Origin: Chryseobacterium aahli
GTDB lineage: Bacteria; Bacteroidota; Bacteroidia; Flavobacteriales; Weeksellaceae
NCBI RefSeq assembly: GCF_022699665.1
Contig: NZ_JALDNB010000002.1
Span: 801,597 to 865,596 of the forward strand
Reading direction: 5' to 3'
DNA: 64,000 nucleotides
The notes beneath the pieces were generated by a model. It made no database searches. It was not told the origin of the DNA and saw only the letters and a program-made list of their open reading frames with translations. Numbering within the stretch: position 1 is the first letter of the stretch; every line of letters begins with the position of its first letter. This document shows positions 16,486-25,228 of the stretch, piece after piece. The translations under genes were made by a program, and so were the position numbers.

Positions 16486-17118
16486 ATGTCGTTAATAGAA
16501 GACCTAAACTGGAGACATGCCGTAAAAGCGTATGACTCAACAAAAAAAGTATCACAAGAAGATTTAAATACAATTTTAGAAGCTGCAAGATTGGCTCCTA
16601 CTTCATCAGGGTTACAACCATTCCGTGTGATTGTGATAGAAAATCAAGAATTAAAAGAGAGAATGGTAAAAGGCGCACTAAACCCAGAAGTGATGAGAGA
16701 CTCTTCTCATGTTTTGGTTTTTGCAGCTTGGGACAGCTATTCAAATGAGAAAATCGATAAAGTATACGATCATCATACCGATGTGAGAGACTTGCCACAA
16801 GGACGTTTCAGCAGTTATACCGATATGATCAAAGATATCTACAACGCTCAAACTCCTGAACAACATTTTGCGCATACCGCAAGACAAACGTATATTGCAT
16901 TAGGTTTAGCAATGGCTCAGGCGGCAGAATTGAAAATCGATTCTACGCCAGCTGAAGGTTTCAACAATCAAATTGTTGACGAAATTCTTGAGCTTAAAGA
17001 ATTAGGTTTAAAAAGTGTAACCCTTTTATATCTTGGTTACAGAGATACTGAAAACGACTGGCTTTCAAACATGAAGAAAGTAAGAATTCCGATGGAGGAA
17101 TTTATCATCAGAAAATAG
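16486..17118 (+). CDS. NAD(P)H-dependent nitroreductase family oxidoreductase
   Basis: 210 residues, NfsB-like FMN fold. FMN contacts are expected at WRHAVKAYD, LAPTSSGLQPFRVIVIEN and the C-terminal LGYRDTENDW. HTARQTYIALGLAMAQAAEL forms the conserved helix and GFNNQIVDEIL follows. Such enzymes reduce quinones, flavins or nitro compounds with NAD(P)H in the cytosol; the physiological substrate is unknown. It has a strong consensus promoter. The adjacent ohrR-ohr pair suggests, but does not prove, a link with oxidant stress. Confidence 0.88.
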   Translation: MSLIEDLNWRHAVKAYDSTKKVSQEDLNTILEAARLAPTSSGLQPFRVIVIENQELKERMVKGALNPEVMRDSSHVLVFAAWDSYSNEKIDKVYDHHTDVRDLPQGRFSSYTDMIKDIYNAQTPEQHFAHTARQTYIALGLAMAQAAELKIDSTPAEGFNNQIVDEILELKELGLKSVTLLYLGYRDTENDWLSNMKKVRIPMEEFIIRK

Positions 17119-17175
17119 TATTTTTATTTGGGCAGCTATTTGACTTTGTCGAATAGCTAGCTTTTATTTTTTGAT

Positions 17176-17279
17176 GGCAGCTATTTCCGTCTTCCGCTCC
17201 CACTCTTTTTTGCTTCAGAGACAGTCTTAAAAAGAAAATCTGGTTCAGCAAAAAAGGAGTTCCGCTCAAGCCGGGCTGC
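17176..17279 (+). repeat. REP-like element, copy 3 (with internal insertion)
   Basis: Ends GGCAGC (17176-17181) and GCTGC (17275-17279). It shares the body of copy 2, but the central TTTTGC/GCAAAA hairpin is opened by about 30 extra nt (17217-17247). It lies between the nitroreductase and ohrR genes. Confidence 0.65.
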
Positions 17280-17320
17280 AAAGTCTCAGTAAAATAGTAT
17301 TTTCACAAAACCACTGAATT

Positions 17321-17755
17321 ATGAACAATCACAACCCACCCCAATTAGGAAACCAACTTTGTTTCCCGCTGTATGTCATCGCAAAAGAAATCACCGGTTT
17401 GTACCGTCCGTTTCTTGATGAGCTAGATATTACCTACTCGCAGTATCTTGTGATGATGGTACTTTGGGAAAAGGATGGATTGACCGTCAATCAGATTGGA
17501 GAAAAACTCTATCTCGATAGCGGAACCTTAACCCCACTTCTTAAAAGACTGGAAGCTAAAGGTTTTATCATCAGAAAAAGAAAAAAAGAAGACGAGAGAG
17601 TCGTAGAAGTTTTTTTGGATGATGCAGGAAGAAATTTACAACAAAAAGCCTGTGAAATTCCTGCAAAAATGCAGAAAAAACTCAATCTGACAACAGAAGA
17701 TTTAGTAGAACTGAAAGAAACCGTTCAGAAAATTTTAAATAAAATTCAAAAATAA
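17321..17755 (+). CDS. ohrR: MarR-family organic hydroperoxide sensor (OhrR type)
   Basis: 144 residues with a MarR winged helix (TVNQIGEKLYLDSGTLTPLL, wing KRKKEDERVVEVFL). The peroxidatic Cys14 sits in NQLCFPLY, as in OhrR. A second Cys111 in KACEIPAK places it with two-cysteine OhrR proteins that form a disulfide on oxidation. It should repress the adjacent ohr gene and be released by organic peroxides. The genes are directly abutted (stop at 17755, ATG at 17756). Confidence 0.88.
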   Translation: MNNHNPPQLGNQLCFPLYVIAKEITGLYRPFLDELDITYSQYLVMMVLWEKDGLTVNQIGEKLYLDSGTLTPLLKRLEAKGFIIRKRKKEDERVVEVFLDDAGRNLQQKACEIPAKMQKKLNLTTEDLVELKETVQKILNKIQK

Positions 17756-18178
17756 ATGAAAACATTATATACAACCAACGTTACAGCAAAAGGTGGAAGA
17801 AACGGACAGGTAAAAAGCGATAACGGTGTTTTGGATCTTGAAGTAAGAATGCCAAAAGGATTAGGCGGAGCCAATGACGATTTCACAAACCCTGAAATGC
17901 TCTTTGCAGCAGGATATGCCGCTTGTTTTGACAGCGCATTGAACTTGATCATCAGTAAATCTAAAATTCAAACCGGAGAAACTTCGGTAGCTGCAAAAGT
18001 AAGCATCGGACAAAATGAAGACGGTGGTTTTGGTTTAGCTGCGGAATTAGATGTAAATATTCCTGGAGTTTCTTTGGAAGAAGCTCATGAATTGACAGAA
18101 AAAGCTCATCAAATTTGTCCGTATTCTAATGCGACTAGAAATAATATTGAGGTGAAACTTTCGGTGACGAATAACTAA
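17756..18178 (+). CDS. ohr: Organic hydroperoxide resistance protein
   Basis: 140 residues, Ohr/OsmC fold. Catalytic cysteines are Cys57 in AAGYAACFDSAL and Cys121 in HQICPYSNATR, with DFTNPEMLFAAGY typical of Ohr. It reduces fatty-acid and other organic hydroperoxides with lipoylated-protein electrons. Translation is probably coupled to ohrR; a terminator follows. Confidence 0.95.
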   Translation: MKTLYTTNVTAKGGRNGQVKSDNGVLDLEVRMPKGLGGANDDFTNPEMLFAAGYAACFDSALNLIISKSKIQTGETSVAAKVSIGQNEDGGFGLAAELDVNIPGVSLEEAHELTEKAHQICPYSNATRNNIEVKLSVTNN

Positions 18179-18201
18179 GATTTTCCTCTTTAAATTATAC
18201 G

Positions 18202-18231
18202 AATCTGCTTCTTTTGGAAGCGGATTTTTTT
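18202..18231 (+). terminator. Rho-independent terminator after ohr
   Basis: A 10-bp stem AATCTGCTTC/GAAGCGGATT (one G-U pair) with a TTTTG loop, followed by a T run to 18231. Confidence 0.75.
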
Positions 18232-18341
18232 ATTTCAGTAGGTTTAGAGTTTTATGGCGGAAATTATTTATTTTTATGGAAATATAAAGCCTTAGCAATA
18301 GCCGAACTTTAAAAACAATCGGTTTTTATAACAAAAATCTT

Positions 18342-19745
18342 ATGAAAAAAATATTCGCCTTACTTTTCGCCATCCTTATGACCAATCAAATCTTTGCTCA
18401 GACTGAAAATTACAAAACTACCATTGATCAATTTCAGACGAAATATAATGCCGGCAAATATGATGAAATTTTCAACAGTTTCTCAATCGAAATGAAACAG
18501 GCATTACCCCTTGAGAGTACAAAAGAATTTTTAACCAGTTTAAAATCACAAGTTGGTAATATTGAAAATAAAGAATTCATCAAATACGAAAAGGAAACTT
18601 ATGCAAGCTATAAAACCAAGTTTGAAAAGGCAGTTTTGTCAGTCAATATTTCACTGAATGAGAACAATCAAATCAATGGACTTTTTGTAAAACCATTCGA
18701 AGAATCTGCTACATCAGAAGCGAAAAATACTGTAAATACTTTAAGTAAATATCCAAAAGAAATTGCCCAGATTATTTATTCAAAATCGAAAGATTTCCCA
18801 AACAATACCCAATTATCTATTGCCGTCATCAAAAACGGAAAAACAAATTACTACGGAATTATAAAACAAAATGACTCTATAAAACCAATTGAAAATCAAA
18901 GTAAAGTGTTTGAGATTGGTTCGATTACTAAAGTTTTCACATCCACAGTTTTAGCTTCTTTGGTAGAAGATAAAAAAATCAACTTGGCTGATCATGTCAA
19001 TAATTATTATCCTTTTACATTCAAAGACAACATCAGTTTTGAAAGCTTAGCCAATCATACTTCCGGGCTGCCTCGTTTACCCGAGAATTTAGATTTATCC
19101 AATGAGTCTAATCCTTACAAAAACTATGGCAAAAAAGAACTTGAAGATTACCTCAAAAACACTTTGACGCTTGAGAATAAATCTTCAAAATCTTACGCTT
19201 ATTCAAATTTGGGAGCAGGTTTATTAGGATATACTTTAGGTTTATCTCAAAAAACAAGTTTTCAGGAGTTATTAAAGAAAAGAATTTTTGACAAATATAA
19301 AATGACGAATTCTTTTACCAATTCTCAAAATTTGGGAGAAAAATTGGTGAAAGGTTTAAATGCAGATGGAGAAACAATTCCAAATTGGGATTTTGACGTT
19401 CTGTTTGGCGGTGGCGGAATCTTATCAACAACAGAAGATTTAGCGAAATTTGCAGCAGCACAGTTTAATCCTAAAAACAAAGAACTTACATTAACAAGAA
19501 CGCCTACTTTTGACATCAGCGAAAAAATGAAAATTGGTTTAGGCTGGCATATTTTAAAATCAGAAAACGGTCAAAATTTATTTTGGCATAACGGTGGAAC
19601 AGCCGGATATTCATCTTCAATGACTGTGAATACTGACAACAAAACAGCAGTGATTATTTTATCCAATGTTTCGGCTTTTAATCCTAAAATGGAAAACATT
19701 GATCCGCTGTGTTTTGAATTGATACGGGAAATGAATAAAAATTAA
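18342..19745 (+). CDS. Serine beta-lactamase-like hydrolase with N-terminal DUF3887-like domain
   Basis: 467 residues with a signal peptide (1-19, IFAQ). Residues about 20-125 resemble the DUF3887 module (YKTTIDQFQTKYNAGKYDEIF). The class C beta-lactamase/PBP-like fold has Ser-x-x-Lys in FEIGSITKVFTS, the Tyr motif YAYSNLG and HNGGTAGYSS near the end. It is exported and likely acts on peptidoglycan peptides or esters; substrate unknown. Resemblance to enzymes called beta-lactamase does not imply drug resistance. Single gene. Confidence 0.88.
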   Translation: MKKIFALLFAILMTNQIFAQTENYKTTIDQFQTKYNAGKYDEIFNSFSIEMKQALPLESTKEFLTSLKSQVGNIENKEFIKYEKETYASYKTKFEKAVLSVNISLNENNQINGLFVKPFEESATSEAKNTVNTLSKYPKEIAQIIYSKSKDFPNNTQLSIAVIKNGKTNYYGIIKQNDSIKPIENQSKVFEIGSITKVFTSTVLASLVEDKKINLADHVNNYYPFTFKDNISFESLANHTSGLPRLPENLDLSNESNPYKNYGKKELEDYLKNTLTLENKSSKSYAYSNLGAGLLGYTLGLSQKTSFQELLKKRIFDKYKMTNSFTNSQNLGEKLVKGLNADGETIPNWDFDVLFGGGGILSTTEDLAKFAAAQFNPKNKELTLTRTPTFDISEKMKIGLGWHILKSENGQNLFWHNGGTAGYSSSMTVNTDNKTAVIILSNVSAFNPKMENIDPLCFELIREMNKN

Positions 19746-19765
19746 TTTTATTGAATAAATGTATT

Positions 19766-20395
19766 TTACCTCGCTATAGAATCACTTTTCTTATAAGCAT
19801 CCACTTTTATATACTCATCATTCAGTTCCTTTTCTTTTTTATCTGAAATTAAAACTCCGAAAAGATGGTCGATCTCGTGTTGGAAAATCACAGCAGTAAA
19901 ACCTTCTACAATTTCTGTAAATTTCTGAACTTTTAAATCTACATATTGTAATTGAATGACTTTGCTTCTGTAAAACTGTCCGCGGAATTCGGGAATTGAC
20001 AAATCACCTTCCGAACCGAGGTTTTGGAGTTCAGATTTCCATGTAATCACAGGATTGATGAAGTATTCTAATGGCTCTCCAGCTTTATCGAAACGCTGCA
20101 CCCAGATTATTTTTCTATTGATTCCTACTTGTGGTGCGGCGATTCCTACTCCACCGTCAGTCGAAAGTAAGGATTCTTTCATTCTGGCGACCAATGTTGC
20201 TGTATTTGGATCTGTTGGGTTGATTTCTTTTGATTGATCTAATAAAGTGGTGTGTTGATGAGAATCGGTTGTTTGAAAAATAGGCAAAGCGGTTTTGATA
20301 TCGCCTTGATTGATTAGGGAAATCTCGGTTGAAGTCAGTTTTTGAGCGTTGATAAAACTGATGAAGAATATGAGAAGTAAAGAGATTTTTTTCAT
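19766..20395 (-). CDS. Exported peptide-deformylase-like protein with altered metal motif
   Basis: 209 residues with a signal peptide (1-17, INAQ). Deformylase motif 1 is GVGIAAPQ (82-89) and motif 3 is HEIDH (173-177). Motif 2, normally EGCLS with the metal-binding Cys, reads EGDLS (129-133), so the Cys ligand is replaced by Asp131. Cytosolic deformylases remove formyl from nascent Met; an exported form cannot do that job in the usual place. It may be a divergent metallohydrolase or a peptide-binding remnant. A -7 box lies 17-24 nt upstream. Confidence 0.85.
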   Translation of the reverse strand: MKKISLLLIFFISFINAQKLTSTEISLINQGDIKTALPIFQTTDSHQHTTLLDQSKEINPTDPNTATLVARMKESLLSTDGGVGIAAPQVGINRKIIWVQRFDKAGEPLEYFINPVITWKSELQNLGSEGDLSIPEFRGQFYRSKVIQLQYVDLKVQKFTEIVEGFTAVIFQHEIDHLFGVLISDKKEKELNDEYIKVDAYKKSDSIAR

Positions 20396-20411
20396 TGTTA
20401 CAAAATATAAA

Positions 20412-20419
20412 CAAATATA
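20412..20419 (-). promoter_or_regulatory. -7 box upstream of the deformylase-like gene
   Basis: Reads TATATTTG on the minus strand, 16 nt before the ATG. Confidence 0.45.
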
Positions 20420-20442
20420 ACCATTGCTTTTTAAACATAATG

Positions 20443-20523
20443 TTTGTCATTCTGACGAAGGAAGGATCTAAGCTGTATTTTTAGAGATTCTTTACTACAT
20501 TTCATTTCGTTCAGAATGACAAA
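20443..20523. repeat. MITE-like palindrome TTTGTCATTCTGA...TCAGAATGACAAA, copy 1
   Basis: Near-perfect 17-18-nt inverted ends at 20443-20459 and 20506-20523 (one inserted base) around a 46-nt centre with GAAGGATCTAAGC. It is related in its outer 10 nt to the element at 63796-63874. It lies in the gap between the ChaN-like and deformylase-like genes. Confidence 0.65.
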
Positions 20524-20659
20524 ATTTGCGTAAAAAACAGGCTAAAGCCGTTTCTATTGAATGTTTTTTTCAGATTTCTACATTGCGTATAGTTTTTATC
20601 TCATGCAGATTTAGCAAATTCACTAGATAAAAAATATGAGTAATCTGCGATAGATAACT

Positions 20660-21532
20660 TTAATAGGTCTTCGTCATATCTGCAGGAATGATCAGATTAA
20701 AATCTGTCGGGATATACTCATTTTCAGGGACTTTCAAGTCAGAATTTTCAGATTCAAAGACCGAGATGACCGCCATTTTCAGGTTGGGATTTTTCTGTTT
20801 GATGTACCAGTAAATTCCTCCGAATTCTTTGCTGTGGAAATTTCCGTTGTAATGGATGAATGTTTTTCCGGCTTCAAAATTTTTCAGGATAGATTCTGCC
20901 ATTGTTGCGTCTTTGATGGCCTGTGCAGAAATGAAGTTCATCACTTTGGTTCCTTCGGCATGATCACCCATCATTTTTTTCATTTCAGGATAACCAGGCG
21001 TATCTAACGTAACTTTTATAGGAAGTTGGGCAATGTATGACTTATCTTTTTGACCCAATTTATTTAAAGATTCGAGACCTTCTTTGGCAGTCTGAGAAGC
21101 ATATCTTCTCGGAACGTTTGTAGCGATAAATTTTAGCTTTTTATCTTTAGCAAAATCTACCAAAGGCTGATAATCTGTCGCATAATTGTTCCACAACCGG
21201 GCTGAATCTTTCAATGTTTTTGCATCAAATTTTCCGCTGAGATAATTGTCTAATTGAGATTGATTGTCTCTTTCAAACATTTCAGCTCCCAAAATTAACT
21301 TTCCGCTTTTCTTTGCAAATAAAGCTTCCGTGATTTTCAGCTGCAGCCAGTGATTGATGGAACTGTTGTGATTTTCACCAAAGAAAACGATGTCATATTC
21401 AGCCAGTTCATTGACTAACTTATCGGTTTTAATTTCCTTTCCTTTTTGAGTGTAAAACTGGAAAGCTTTCAGATTTTGTGCATTAATTGAACAAAAACTA
21501 GTTAGTAATATGGCGATGAAAATATTTTTCAT
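20660..21532 (-). CDS. ChaN-family heme-associated (lipo)protein
   Basis: 290 residues with a signal peptide (about 1-18). Matches the ChaN/DUF399 family: IVFFGENHNSSINH near residue 50, LILGAEMFERDNQ, NVPRRYASQ, MMGDHAEGT, and the C-terminal IHYNGNFHSKEFGG. Campylobacter ChaN is an iron-regulated heme-binding lipoprotein, and this gene lies just downstream of a heme uptake operon, so a role in handling heme at the envelope is likely. A hairpin after hmuS and a 198-nt gap suggest a separate transcript. Confidence 0.85.
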   Translation of the reverse strand: MKNIFIAILLTSFCSINAQNLKAFQFYTQKGKEIKTDKLVNELAEYDIVFFGENHNSSINHWLQLKITEALFAKKSGKLILGAEMFERDNQSQLDNYLSGKFDAKTLKDSARLWNNYATDYQPLVDFAKDKKLKFIATNVPRRYASQTAKEGLESLNKLGQKDKSYIAQLPIKVTLDTPGYPEMKKMMGDHAEGTKVMNFISAQAIKDATMAESILKNFEAGKTFIHYNGNFHSKEFGGIYWYIKQKNPNLKMAVISVFESENSDLKVPENEYIPTDFNLIIPADMTKTY

Positions 21533-21670
21533 TTTATAAATTTTTACTGATTTCTTTAACCACTAATTTCACTAATGATTTTCATAAATATCACAAATAA
21601 ATATTAAATCTAAATTTTAAAATTTGTGTTATTGGTGAAGAAATATTTGTGTGATTTGTGTTCAAGTTAA

Positions 21671-21711
21671 AATAAAAAAGACCGCTTTGAGTTTAAAACA
21701 CAAAACGGCCT
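21671..21711 (-). terminator. Terminator of the heme uptake operon
   Basis: On the minus-strand RNA, AGGCCGTTTTG pairs with CAAAGCGGTCT over 11 bp, using two G-U pairs, followed by TTTTTTATTTT. Those two pairs would be mismatches on the plus strand, so the hairpin is tuned to the minus transcript. Confidence 0.75.
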
Positions 21712-21730
21712 CAATCAAATTATCTAATTA

Positions 21731-22759
21731 TTACTTTTCTAAATCTGCTACAAGATCTTTCCACTCCTGCAATTCTGGGATTCCCGGTTTTCTTTTCCCG
21801 AAGAACTGAACGATGAAATCACCTTCTTTGTTGAATACTTCAATCGCTGTTACTTCACCGTCTTCCGTTGGTTTTTTCACGATCCAAGCTTCAGTGATTT
21901 TGGTAACGTCTAAATGCAAGTTGAAATCAGGATCCATCACGTTGAACCACTGTTGATGCCACATTGTTTTCTTCACTTCACCAGTATGAATCTGGATGAT
22001 TCCTCTGTTACCAACGAAAATCATGATCGGAAGGTTCTTTTCAGAAGCATCTTCAAGTACATTAACCACTTTTGAAGTGTCTATTTTTTTAGCATATCCT
22101 TCAGGAGCCAATCTCAAAGCCTGAGTTCTTGAAACTCCGAATTTTCTGGTCATCATGAAGAAATCGTGAGTGTCTTTCAATTCTGTCCATGCTTTTTTGA
22201 ACCCTTCAGCATCAATTTCTGAATCTTCTTTTTCAGGAGCTTTTGGAGCAACTGCTTCGAATTCAAAAGTTTCAGTTTGGTTTTCAGCTGTAAACTGAGT
22301 AGCTAGCGCATCAAAAGCTTCAACATTGCTGTCTTTCGTTAAATATATTTTATGAAGTGCCAGACCGTCTTTCCCGAAGAACTGAAGGCTTTTTCTGTCA
22401 CCTTCCACTACTGCAAAAGCAAATTTCCAGTGATTCTGGAAGATTCTCAAGTCGATATCTTCGCCTACAAAAAGCTGTGCGTGAGGACTGCTGAAATCAC
22501 CGTTTAAGTAAGTTCCTTTTCTCTCGTGTACGCATTCGTCGTTTCTTGTTAAGGCCATTACTTTTCCTAATTTTTCAACTTCAGTTAAGATGTTGGCAAA
22601 TTCAGGTTTTAGGACGGTAACTCCTTCTCCTACGTTAGTCAATAATAATTCTGCTTCGCTTACACCCAATTGTTCTGCGGCATTTCTTATTCTCAAATGT
22701 GGGTTTTCTGCTTTTAGAGCTTCCCATTTTTCTTTCAGTTCGTTAACTAATGTGCTCAT
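21731..22759 (-). CDS. hmuS: Hemin-degrading/heme-handling factor (HmuS/HemS/ChuS type)
   Basis: 342 residues in two homologous halves (about 10-165 and 185-340), as in HemS/ChuS/HmuS. Each half carries a DxxLRIFQNHW or WFNVMDPDFNLHLD segment and a W..K pattern. The family binds heme in the cytosol and, in several members, opens the porphyrin to free iron. Last gene of the hmu operon, 4 nt after the methyltransferase. Confidence 0.92.
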   Translation of the reverse strand: MSTLVNELKEKWEALKAENPHLRIRNAAEQLGVSEAELLLTNVGEGVTVLKPEFANILTEVEKLGKVMALTRNDECVHERKGTYLNGDFSSPHAQLFVGEDIDLRIFQNHWKFAFAVVEGDRKSLQFFGKDGLALHKIYLTKDSNVEAFDALATQFTAENQTETFEFEAVAPKAPEKEDSEIDAEGFKKAWTELKDTHDFFMMTRKFGVSRTQALRLAPEGYAKKIDTSKVVNVLEDASEKNLPIMIFVGNRGIIQIHTGEVKKTMWHQQWFNVMDPDFNLHLDVTKITEAWIVKKPTEDGEVTAIEVFNKEGDFIVQFFGKRKPGIPELQEWKDLVADLEK

Positions 22760-22763
22760 TATT

Positions 22764-23414
22764 TTATTTTTTTATGGTTAAAACTGTATATAATCTTGTG
22801 ATGGTTTCTTCGCCTGTTTTACTTTGAATCTGCTCTTCTTTTTCTGAGATTTTCATTCTTTTGAAATGACTTTTGGAAATCAATTCTTGCATTTCATCAT
22901 TGCTGTACAGCGTAAAATCGTATGCTGTGAAAGGTAATGTTTCCATGAAATTTCTCTGCCCGAAAGTGAGAACGAAAGTTCCTTTATCTTTCAAAACTCT
23001 GTAAATTTCATTTAAATATTCAACAGGATTTTTCCAGAAATAAACGGTATTCACTGTAAATATCTTATCAAAAACCTCATCTTGGAACGGAAGTTTTTCA
23101 CCTTCATACAACACAAATTCAGCCTGATTTTTAAATTCAGAATTTAAATTTTTAGCTTCATTGTGCATGGTTTCGGAGATGTCGATTCCTGTGTATTTTA
23201 AATCTTTAGCAATTTTTAAAAAGCTTTTCACATGACCTGCATTTCCATGACCTATTTCAAGAATATGCTCCTTGTCTTCAATCAATAAAGAATGAATACT
23301 TTCCAGCGTCATTCCGATGTTGGTGGCATTCATCATTTCGCCGATTTCTATGCCTTTTTTACCTTGCGGATTGGCAAGATTCTGGGCTAATATTTTTAAA
23401 TCTTTTTCTTCCAT
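22764..23414 (-). CDS. Class I SAM-dependent methyltransferase in the heme operon
   Basis: 216 residues with a Rossmann methyltransferase core: motif I ILEIGHGNAGHV (about 51-62), motif II YTGIDISETM, and motif IV/post region FDKIFTVNTVYFWKNP. It resembles UbiE-type small-molecule methyltransferases (Methyltransf_11). It abuts hmuV with no gap and precedes hmuS by 4 nt, so it is co-translated with the heme importer. The substrate is unknown; action on heme or a heme breakdown product is an inference from position. Confidence 0.85.
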   Translation of the reverse strand: MEEKDLKILAQNLANPQGKKGIEIGEMMNATNIGMTLESIHSLLIEDKEHILEIGHGNAGHVKSFLKIAKDLKYTGIDISETMHNEAKNLNSEFKNQAEFVLYEGEKLPFQDEVFDKIFTVNTVYFWKNPVEYLNEIYRVLKDKGTFVLTFGQRNFMETLPFTAYDFTLYSNDEMQELISKSHFKRMKISEKEEQIQSKTGEETITRLYTVLTIKK

Positions 23415-24188
23415 TTATCCAAAAATAATCATTGGGTTTGCGTTGACAGGGTGCGGACAAATCGTGCATGGGAAATTGTATGCCTGCGTAATATTCTCTG
23501 CTGTAAAAACTTCTTCCGGCGTTCCGTAAGCAGACACTTTTCCTGATTTCATCAATAAAATTTTATCTGCAAACTGTGCTGCCAAATTCAAATCATGCAA
23601 CACGACAATTGCAGCATTATCTTTTTGCGTAAATGTTTTGATGATCTCCAAAGCTTTGTACTGATGCTTGACATCGAGATTATTCAGAGGTTCATCCAGA
23701 AAAATCAATTTCTTTTCAATCTCATTTTCCACCTGCGCCATTACTCTTGAAAGGTGTACACGCTGTTTTTCTCCACCTGATAATGTGTTGTAATCTCTTT
23801 CTTTCAAGTGATAAACATCGGTTTCGTACATGTGCTTATTCATTGCTTCGAAATCTTCTTTTCTCGGCTGTGAATCGAAGTATGGGTATCGACCCATCAT
23901 CACCACATCTTTTACCTGCAAAGGAATTTCGTTGGAGTTGTGCTGAGAAAACTTTGCTTTGTGCATGGATAATTCCCGAACTTCCCACTCAGAAATTTCT
24001 TTGTTTTTAAATAGTATTTTCTGCTTACCATGCTTCACTTCGTTCGCCAAAACACTCAGCAAACTCGATTTTCCGGCTCCGTTGGGACCAACAATTGCCA
24101 GGAAATCTCCGTAATCTAAAGTGACATCTACATCATTCAGAATGAAAAATTCTTTATGCTTGTAATCAATCTGACGTGCTTTTAACAT
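23415..24188 (-). CDS. hmuV: Heme ABC transporter ATP-binding protein
   Basis: 257 residues. Walker A GPNGAGKSS (about 35-43), signature LSGGEKQRVHLSR, Walker B KLIFLDEPLNNLD, and switch His in VVLHDLNLAAQF. The ligand class is set by context and by FecE/HmuV-like length. It powers HmuU-mediated import from the periplasm. It overlaps the hmuU stop by one base. Confidence 0.93.
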   Translation of the reverse strand: MLKARQIDYKHKEFFILNDVDVTLDYGDFLAIVGPNGAGKSSLLSVLANEVKHGKQKILFKNKEISEWEVRELSMHKAKFSQHNSNEIPLQVKDVVMMGRYPYFDSQPRKEDFEAMNKHMYETDVYHLKERDYNTLSGGEKQRVHLSRVMAQVENEIEKKLIFLDEPLNNLDVKHQYKALEIIKTFTQKDNAAIVVLHDLNLAAQFADKILLMKSGKVSAYGTPEEVFTAENITQAYNFPCTICPHPVNANPMIIFG

Positions 24189-25228
24189 TAGAGTGATTTT
24201 TTAAATTTAATTAAAATAGCGATGAAAATTGGTCCGCCAATTAATGATGTTAAAATACCAATCGGTAATTCTGACGGTGCTACAATGCTTCTGCTGATGG
24301 TGTCTGCAATTAAAAGTAAAATGCTTCCCAAAACTGCTGACAGAGGCAAAATGAATGTATAATTTGATTTAAATAACAATCTCAAAATATACGGTACAAT
24401 AAGCCCTACAAAACCAATCGTACCGGAAAATGCAACGCAGGTTCCGACCATTAATGAAGTGATAATCACAATCTGTTTCTTTAATCTTTCTACATTAATT
24501 CCTAAATGCTGTGCATCTCTTTCGCCCAACATCATGGCGTTTAATGCTTTTCCTTTTGGAAGTAAAACTGCATAGGAAATTGCAATAACCACTGCAAGAA
24601 CGATGTTTTTCGTCCAGGTTGCGGCGGCAAGACTTCCCATATTCCAGAAGGTAAGATCTCTCAACTGCTCGTCTTTAGATATATAAATCAGAAAACCTGT
24701 AATTGAAAAACCGATAGAGGTAATAGCTACACCGCTTAACAACATCATCACAACATTTGTTTTTCCGGCGCTCGTTGAGATTCTGTACACCAGCATCATT
24801 GCTAGTAAAGCTCCGATAAAAGCCGAGATACCCGTCAGTGAAAACTGAACCATCTCAGGAAGATATTCTTTGAAATGTCCTCCTAAAACAATTGCAATTG
24901 CTGCAAGTAAAGTCGCTCCTGAAGTTAAACCTATTGCTTCACCAGTTGCCAAAGGATTTTTGAACAAACCCTGCAAACTCGTTCCCGAAACAGCAAGCAT
25001 ACTTCCGATGAGAATCGCCATGATAATCCGGGCTGCACGAACATCCCAAATGACATATTTATCGCTTAATGCTAAATTTGGATCACCTGAAATATATTGG
25101 CTTAAAACAGTAAACGGTGAAACCCCATTAAAATCATAGACCCCAATATAAAGTGCCCCAATTGCCAGAATAACCAGCAAAAGGACACTTATGAGTATAT
25201 AAAAATATAATTTATTTTGTGCTTTCAA
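24188..25228 (-). CDS. hmuU: Heme ABC transporter permease (FecCD family)
   Basis: 346 residues with about nine or ten transmembrane helices and FecCD/BtuC hallmarks: GTSLQGLFKNPLATGEAIGL, VMMLLSGVAITS, LGERDAQHLGINVERLK, GTIGFVGLIVPYILR, and the closing LPIGILTSLIGGPIF. Inner-membrane pore of the heme importer. Its ATG lies 17 nt inside the end of hmuT. Confidence 0.94.
   Translation of the reverse strand: MKAQNKLYFYILISVLLLVILAIGALYIGVYDFNGVSPFTVLSQYISGDPNLALSDKYVIWDVRAARIIMAILIGSMLAVSGTSLQGLFKNPLATGEAIGLTSGATLLAAIAIVLGGHFKEYLPEMVQFSLTGISAFIGALLAMMLVYRISTSAGKTNVVMMLLSGVAITSIGFSITGFLIYISKDEQLRDLTFWNMGSLAAATWTKNIVLAVVIAISYAVLLPKGKALNAMMLGERDAQHLGINVERLKKQIVIITSLMVGTCVAFSGTIGFVGLIVPYILRLLFKSNYTFILPLSAVLGSILLLIADTISRSIVAPSELPIGILTSLIGGPIFIAILIKFKKSL

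Noticed and set aside
18342..19745. Antibiotic-resistance beta-lactamase
   Set aside because: The beta-lactamase fold is shared with many peptidases and esterases; nothing in the sequence shows drug hydrolysis.
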